A DNA stretch of 64,000 bases from Staphylococcus simiae (GTDB taxonomy: Bacteria; Bacillota; Bacilli; Staphylococcales; Staphylococcaceae). This document shows, one piece after another, positions 59,108 through 64,000 of the stretch (positions within the stretch are counted from its first letter, which is position 1; each line of letters opens with the position of its first letter). The stretch is from the NCBI RefSeq assembly GCF_017357005.1, contig NZ_CP071589.1, positions 1,364,001-1,428,000 of the forward strand, written 5' to 3'. Made by a program: the position numbers and the translations under genes. Under the pieces are notes generated by a model. It had not been told where the DNA came from and did not search any database. It was given only the letters and a program-made list of their open reading frames with translations.

Positions 59108-60454
59108 TTACACTAATACTTCTCTCTCTGATTTATTTGATGCATGGTCAACTACTTTAATCACTTGGCCTATGTTAATAGGATAATCAGCTTTAGTAAT
59201 TTTCACTTTAACAATTTGTCCAATTAGTGATTCATCACCTTCAAATTGAACTTTCATATAATTATCTGCATAACCAACTAATGTTCCTTCTATTTCACCT
59301 GCTTCTTCAGGTATAACTTCAAGAACTTCTTGATCAAATTTAGAAGCATATTCTTTACCTAATTGATTACTAAGTGTAATCAATTTATGAACACGTTCAT
59401 TTTTGATTTCTTCATCTATTTGATCGTCCATTCTTGCTGCTGGTGTTCCAATTCTAGGTGAATATGGAAATACATGTAATTCTGAAAATTTATGCTTAAC
59501 GATGAAATCATAAGTTTCTTGGAATTCTTCCTCAGTTTCACCAGGGAATCCAACTATTACATCACTTGTTACTGCTAAATCTGGTAATGCATGATGTAAT
59601 TTTGTTAATCTTTCTGAGAAACGTTCCATAGTATATTTACGTCTCATACGTTTTAATACTGTATCTGAGCCAGATTGTAACGGTATATGCAGATGACGAA
59701 CTACTTTAGTTGAATGTTCTAACACATCGATGACTTCATCAGTAAGTTGACTTGCTTCAATTGATGAAATTCGAATTCTTTCTAAACCATTGATAGTTTC
59801 TAAATCACGTAGTAACTGAGCTAAATTATAATCTTTCAAATCTTGCCCATATCCACCTGTATGGATACCAGTCAGTACGATTTCTTTATAACCAGAATCA
59901 ACTAATTGTGTAGCTTGTTCTACAACTTTTTCAGGATCTCTAGATCTCATCAATCCACGTGCCCATGGAATAATACAAAATGTACAGAAATTATTACATC
60001 CTTCTTGTATTTTTAATGAAGCACGTGTTCTATCTGTGAAATATGGAACATCGAGTTCTTCGTATTTACGATTTTTCATAATGTTACCAACACCGTTGAT
60101 TGGTTGACGCTCTTTTCTAAATTCATCAATATATCCTAAAAGTTTATGTCTATCCTGTGTCCCCACTACTACGTCTACACCTGGGATTTCCATAATTTCA
60201 GCAGATGATGTCTGTGCATAACAACCTGTGACACAAATGACAGCATCAGGATTTTTTCTAATTGCTCTACGGATAATCTGACGACTTTTCTTGTCTCCAG
60301 TGTTTGTCACTGTACAAGTATTGATAACAAATACATCAGCATTTGTTTCAAAATCTACTCGTTCATAATTCTCTTCTTTAAATAGTTGCCAAATTGCTTC
60401 AGTTTCATAGTGGTTCACTTTACAACCTAATGTGTGGAACGCAACTGTTGACAT
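59108..60454 (-). CDS. mtaB: tRNA t6A37 methylthiotransferase
   Basis: 448-residue radical SAM enzyme that converts t6A37 to ms2t6A37 in tRNAs reading ANN codons. N-terminal UPF0004 cluster cysteines in HTLGCKVNHYE (C11), NTCTVTNTG and GCYAQ; radical SAM triad C-x3-C-x2-C in EGCNNFCTFCIIPWARG (~146-162). C-terminal TRAM domain (~385-440). The ATG at 60454 follows GGGGTG; the upstream in-frame GTG is part of that site. It overlaps rsmE by a few bases at most. Confidence 0.93.
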   Translation of the reverse strand: MSTVAFHTLGCKVNHYETEAIWQLFKEENYERVDFETNADVFVINTCTVTNTGDKKSRQIIRRAIRKNPDAVICVTGCYAQTSSAEIMEIPGVDVVVGTQDRHKLLGYIDEFRKERQPINGVGNIMKNRKYEELDVPYFTDRTRASLKIQEGCNNFCTFCIIPWARGLMRSRDPEKVVEQATQLVDSGYKEIVLTGIHTGGYGQDLKDYNLAQLLRDLETINGLERIRISSIEASQLTDEVIDVLEHSTKVVRHLHIPLQSGSDTVLKRMRRKYTMERFSERLTKLHHALPDLAVTSDVIVGFPGETEEEFQETYDFIVKHKFSELHVFPYSPRIGTPAARMDDQIDEEIKNERVHKLITLSNQLGKEYASKFDQEVLEVIPEEAGEIEGTLVGYADNYMKVQFEGDESLIGQIVKVKITKADYPINIGQVIKVVDHASNKSEREVLV

Positions 60455-60459
60455 AATAT

Positions 60460-61212
60460 TCACCCCAATAATTCTTTTTCATAACTTAGTGCACTTAATA
60501 CATACAGTGGTGCAGTTTCTGCCCGTAAAATTCTAGGTCCTAAACCTATTAATGAACTTGCATCACTTAATAATGCTATCTCTTGTTCTGATAATCCACC
60601 TTCAGGACCAAATATCACTAATACTTTATCCTGTGGTTTGAATTGTTGTAAGGCTTGTTTAAAATGGCTTATTTCACCATTTTTGGCCTGTTCTTCATAA
60701 GCTACAAGAACATAGTCATAATAATCTATAGTATCATAAATATTTTTTAAATTCGACTGATATTTTATTGAGGGAATAGTCAAACGATAACTTTGTTCTG
60801 CTGCCTCTTTAATAATCTTTTGCCAACGTTCTATTTTCTTTTCAATTTTAGTATTATTTAATTTAACAATAGAACGGTCCATACCTACTGCAATAAATGA
60901 GTGTGCACCTAATTCTGTTGCTTTTTGTATTAACCACTCATATTTATCTGCCTTTATTAATCCACTACATATAGTGATATCTATAGGTAGTTCTGTATCA
61001 ATATTTTGTTTTTCAATTAATTTTATCTCGATGCTATCATTTGACATTGACATTATTTCACACATATACACTTGTTGGTTTTCAAATGTCAAAATAATGT
61101 TATCACCAATTGCATTTCTCATAACATTGGTAATATGATGAATATCTTCTTTTTTAGTAATAAAAAAACGCTGACTTTCATCAGCGTTGTGGTTTATAAA
61201 ATAACGTTGCAC
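60460..61212 (-). CDS. rsmE: 16S rRNA m3U1498 methyltransferase RsmE
   Basis: 250-residue SPOUT-class methyltransferase that methylates U1498 of 16S rRNA. N-terminal PUA-like region (~1-75), knot region with LVIFGPEGGLSEQEI (~195-209) and LGPRILRAETAPLY (~225-238). Start GTG at 61212 gives MQRYFINHN, the typical beginning; an in-frame GTG three codons up lies across the prmA stop. Coupled to prmA. Confidence 0.92.
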   Translation of the reverse strand: MQRYFINHNADESQRFFITKKEDIHHITNVMRNAIGDNIILTFENQQVYMCEIMSMSNDSIEIKLIEKQNIDTELPIDITICSGLIKADKYEWLIQKATELGAHSFIAVGMDRSIVKLNNTKIEKKIERWQKIIKEAAEQSYRLTIPSIKYQSNLKNIYDTIDYYDYVLVAYEEQAKNGEISHFKQALQQFKPQDKVLVIFGPEGGLSEQEIALLSDASSLIGLGPRILRAETAPLYVLSALSYEKELLG

Positions 61213-61213
61213 A

Positions 61214-62152
61214 TTATTCACTCACTTTCTGGCCTACTAGACACACCCAACCATTGTCATGTTGAACTGAAATAATAGTAAAACCTACACGCTTCATATG
61301 TGATTTAATATCTTCATACTTCTCTTTTATGATACCAGAAGTAATAAAATAGCCACCATCATTTAGTGTATTATAAGCATCTTCTATCATTTCATCAATA
61401 ATATGCGCTAAAATATTAGCAATTACAATATCAAACTGTTCAGTTTCATCTTGTAATAAATTACCAGGAACTGCTTCAATATCATTTTCGCAATGATTTT
61501 TAGCAAAGTTCTCTTTAGCAACATTCACTGCCATGTCATCAATATCTAATGCTTTAATGCGTTTTACTCCCAATAAATGACAAGCAATACTTAATATACC
61601 TGATCCAGTTCCAACATCTATTACTGCATCTGTTGATTTTACATATTGTTCAATTGCCTTTAAACACATACTTGTAGTTGGATGATCACCAGTTCCAAAA
61701 GCCATACCTGGATCTAATTCAATACATAATTCTTCATTTGATTCTTTTGAATAACTTTCCCAACTAGGTACAATAGTGAATTTTTCAGAAGCTCTAAAGG
61801 GATGAAAATAATTTTTCCATTCATTTTCCCAGTCTGATTCCTCCAATATAGTCTCAGAAAGCTGTAACATATCTTCATTTATTTGTGGTAAATCTAAAAT
61901 CGCTTGATAAATTGTTTGGCGTAAATGATCATTAAATTTCAATTCATTAAAATATGCTTTTAATCTCACACCACTAGCTGGGTAATCTTCTTGCTTTAAG
62001 GCATATATTTCTCCAAATTTATCTTCAGGTTGATTTACTAAGTCGTCAGAGTCTTCAATGACTACACCATTTGACCCGTTATTCTCTAATATATTGGTAA
62101 CTAAATCTACAACTTCATGGTTTACTATAATTGAAAGCTCTGTCCAATTCAT
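61214..62152 (-). CDS. prmA: Ribosomal protein L11 methyltransferase
   Basis: 312-residue SAM enzyme trimethylating L11. N-terminal L11-recognition domain (~1-100), SAM motif [19 protein letters not shown] (~176-194) and catalytic [11 protein letters not shown] (~238). FGTGDHPTT is also family-typical. It starts 3 bp after the dnaJ stop, the dnaJ-prmA-rsmE-mtaB order of low-GC Gram-positives. Confidence 0.95.
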   Translation of the reverse strand: MNWTELSIIVNHEVVDLVTNILENNGSNGVVIEDSDDLVNQPEDKFGEIYALKQEDYPASGVRLKAYFNELKFNDHLRQTIYQAILDLPQINEDMLQLSETILEESDWENEWKNYFHPFRASEKFTIVPSWESYSKESNEELCIELDPGMAFGTGDHPTTSMCLKAIEQYVKSTDAVIDVGTGSGILSIACHLLGVKRIKALDIDDMAVNVAKENFAKNHCENDIEAVPGNLLQDETEQFDIVIANILAHIIDEMIEDAYNTLNDGGYFITSGIIKEKYEDIKSHMKRVGFTIISVQHDNGWVCLVGQKVSE

Positions 62153-62155
62153 AAA

Positions 62156-63295
62156 TTATTCTCCCTTAAAGAATCTTTTCGCTCTATCTTTAAAATTTGT
62201 AGGTTGCTCATTAATGTCTTCCCCACTAATTTGTGCAAACTCTTGCATTAATTCTTTTTGTTTATCTGTTAATTTAGTAGGTGTTAGTACTTTGATATCA
62301 ACATATAAGTCACCATGTCCATATCCATGAACATTTTTAATTCCTTTTTCTTTCAAACGAAATTGCTTACCAGTTTGTGTGCCAGCAGGTATTGTTAGCA
62401 TAACTTCATTGTTAAGTGTTGGAATTTTAACTTCATCGCCTAATGATGCTTGTGGGAAGCTAATATTTAATTTGTAATAAATATCATCACCATCACGTTT
62501 AAATGTATCTGATGGTTTTACTCTAAATACAACATACAAATCACCACTTGGTCCACCATTGACGCCAGGTGAGCCCTCACCAGCTAATCTAATTTGTTGT
62601 TCGTTGTCAACACCTTCAGGTACCGTAACTTCTAACTTAACTGTTTTATTCTCTGTTCCTTTACCATGACAAGTTGGACAAGGTTCTTCAAACTCTTGAC
62701 CACTTCCTTGACATTTTGGACATACTTGTTCTGTTCTCACTCTACCTAAGATTGTATTTTGTTCAACAGCAACATGTCCTGCACCATTACAATAACTACA
62801 TGTTTTTTTGCTAGTACCAGGTTTAGCACCTTCGCCATCACATGTATGACAAGTTACATCTTTTCGTATTGAAATTTCTTTTGTAGTTCCGAAGACTGCC
62901 TCTTCAAAAGTCAATGTCATGGTATATTGAAGATCATCACCTTTTTGTGGAGCATTAGGGTCTCGTTGTCTACCTCCACCAAAGAATGAACTAAAGATAT
63001 CTTCGAAACCGCCACCACCAAAGCTGCTAAATCCACCAAAGTCAGAGCCACTAAATCCTTGACCACCAAATCCTTGTGGACCATCATGGCCAAACTGATC
63101 ATAGTTTGCTCGTTTGTTATCATCACTTAATACTTCATATGCTTCTGAAATCTCTTTAAATTTCTCATCTGCACCTTCTTCTTTATTAATATCAGGATGA
63201 TATTTTTTTGAAAGTTTACGATAAGCTTTTTTAATTTCATCTTTTGAGGCATCTTTATTAACACCTAAGACTTCATAATAGTCTCTTTTGGCCAC
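62156..63295 (-). CDS. dnaJ: Chaperone DnaJ
   Basis: 379-residue Hsp40 co-chaperone of DnaK. J domain (~1-70) with HPD in [11 protein letters not shown], Gly/Phe-rich linker (~72-115), four zinc C-x-x-C-x-G-x-G repeats: [32 protein letters not shown] (~150-215), then two substrate-binding beta domains. GGAGAG precedes the ATG. It lies 136 bp downstream of dnaK with a hairpin between them. Confidence 0.97.
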   Translation of the reverse strand: MAKRDYYEVLGVNKDASKDEIKKAYRKLSKKYHPDINKEEGADEKFKEISEAYEVLSDDNKRANYDQFGHDGPQGFGGQGFSGSDFGGFSSFGGGGFEDIFSSFFGGGRQRDPNAPQKGDDLQYTMTLTFEEAVFGTTKEISIRKDVTCHTCDGEGAKPGTSKKTCSYCNGAGHVAVEQNTILGRVRTEQVCPKCQGSGQEFEEPCPTCHGKGTENKTVKLEVTVPEGVDNEQQIRLAGEGSPGVNGGPSGDLYVVFRVKPSDTFKRDGDDIYYKLNISFPQASLGDEVKIPTLNNEVMLTIPAGTQTGKQFRLKEKGIKNVHGYGHGDLYVDIKVLTPTKLTDKQKELMQEFAQISGEDINEQPTNFKDRAKRFFKGE

Positions 63296-63356
63296 AATTA
63301 TCTCTCCTTTTCCAATTAACTTTTATAGTTTAACGTAATATTTAACACTATCCAAA

Positions 63357-63395
63357 TAAAAAGCCAAAGCCAATGCACTATTGACTTTGACTTTT
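63357..63395 (-). terminator. Hairpin between dnaK and dnaJ
   Basis: AAGTCAAAGTCAA pairs with TTGGCTTTGGCTT (with G-U pairs) around a 7-base loop, then TTTTTATTT on the minus strand. It probably lets only part of the transcription from dnaK reach dnaJ. Confidence 0.75.
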
Positions 63396-63431
63396 TAACT
63401 AATCTTTAAAGCTTATTGGTATTTTAACCAA

Positions 63432-64000
63432 TTATTTTTTGTCGTCATCTTTAACTTCTTTAAATTCAGCATCTTCTACTGTACTACCACTATCTTGACC
63501 AGCTTCTGATCCTTGAGCTTGTTGTTGAGCTGCTTGTTCATAAACTTTAGCAGATAATTCTTGAATTACTTTTTCAAGTTCTTCTTTTTTAGCTTTAATA
63601 TCATCAATATCTTGGCCTTCTAATGCTGTTTTAAGTGCATCTTTTTTATCTTCTGCACCTTTTTTATCTTCTTCACTAATATTTTCGCCTAAATCAGTTA
63701 AAGTTTTTTCAACTTGGAATACTAAGCTATCAGCTTCGTTTCTTAAGTCTACTTCTTCACGGCGTTTTTTGTCAGCCTCAGCATTTTCTTCTGCATCTTT
63801 AACCATACGATCGATTTCTTCATCTGAAAGTGCAGAGCTAGATTGGATAGTAATTTTTTGTTCTTTATTAGTTCCTAAGTCTTTTGCAGTAACATTCACA
63901 ATACCGTTTTTATCAATATCGAATGTAACTTCAATTTGAGGTACACCACGTGGAGCTGGTGGAATATCAGTTAATTGGAATCTACCAAGTGTTTTATTGT
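63432..64000 (-). CDS. dnaK: Chaperone DnaK (Hsp70), 3' part only
   Basis: The last ~189 residues of Hsp70 are present: the end of the substrate-binding beta domain ([20 protein letters not shown], then [19 protein letters not shown]) and the helical lid. The Gly/Ser/Gln-rich tail ends [15 protein letters not shown], the Gram-positive form of the C-terminus. The 5' part lies beyond base 64000, presumably preceded by grpE and hrcA. Start is not in the window. Confidence 0.97.
   Translation of the reverse strand, partial: NKTLGRFQLTDIPPAPRGVPQIEVTFDIDKNGIVNVTAKDLGTNKEQKITIQSSSALSDEEIDRMVKDAEENAEADKKRREEVDLRNEADSLVFQVEKTLTDLGENISEEDKKGAEDKKDALKTALEGQDIDDIKAKKEELEKVIQELSAKVYEQAAQQQAQGSEAGQDSGSTVEDAEFKEVKDDDKK

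Overview
The window is a low-GC Firmicute chromosome segment that I assign to the genus Staphylococcus. The proteins look like close but clearly non-identical relatives of the S. aureus ones as I remember them. The gene order gnd - bkd - recN - argR - acc - efp - gcv - aroK - comG - glk - pbp3 - sodA - zur - nfo - rpoD - dnaG - glyS - recO - era - phoH - floA - rpsU - dnaJ - dnaK is the staphylococcal core order as far as I know it. The species cannot be settled from the sequence alone. No phage, plasmid, rRNA, tRNA or CRISPR locus is visible. This is conserved chromosomal backbone, read almost entirely on the minus strand. Plus-strand exceptions are a tiny membrane protein gene (2339), a lipoprotein pair (19130-19943), a rhodanese gene (21296) and glyS (50216).

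Layout. 1-4022: 3' part of gnd, an M20 peptidase, a Prli42-like miniprotein, an aromatic-acid-exporter-like protein and bacilliredoxin. 4350-9070: the branched-chain 2-oxoacid dehydrogenase operon (lpdV-bkdAA-bkdAB-bkdB). 9236-17938: recN, argR, then ispA-xseB-xseA-nusB-yqhY-accC-accB and efp. 17964-25911: pepQ-like peptidase, lipoprotein pair, lipM, rhodanese, and gcvPB-gcvPA-gcvT behind a glycine riboswitch. 26087-30240: aroK and the competence pseudopilus operon comGA-GF. 30292-35038: metallo-hydrolase, thiamine-binding-like protein, glucokinase, yqgQ, rhomboid protease, 5-FTHF cyclo-ligase, rpmG. 35150-43037: pbp3, sodA, a repeat-bearing gap, zur-znuB-znuC, nfo, cshB. 43350-49885: nif3-like, trmK, rpoD, dnaG, ppsR and a ccpN-like regulator. 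49960-51610: T-box-controlled glyS. 51664-64000: recO, era, cdd, dgkA, ybeY, phoH, a flotillin/NfeD cluster, rpsU, mtaB, rsmE, prmA, dnaJ and the 3' end of dnaK.

Themes. Lipoate chemistry recurs: the lipoylated E2 of Bkd and octanoyltransferase LipM beside the glycine cleavage genes. DNA repair (recN, nfo, recO, xseAB) and translation or ribosome assembly (efp, rpmG, era, ybeY, rsmE, prmA, rpsU, trmK, mtaB) make up much of the rest.

The observations most worth a second look are: (1) comGC is broken by one extra base in a six-base homopolymer; (2) a 70-bp MITE-like element with TIRs and a perfect 8-bp target duplication lies between argR and ispA; (3) the ccpN-like gene has no ATG/GTG/TTG at the proper place and appears to start at AUA; (4) 2.7 copies of a ~133-bp tandem repeat lie between sodA and zur; (5) an SD-sequestering hairpin precedes comGA; (6) the glycine aptamer uses the last codons of aroK for its P1 stem. 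I did not see a clearly new multi-gene system.
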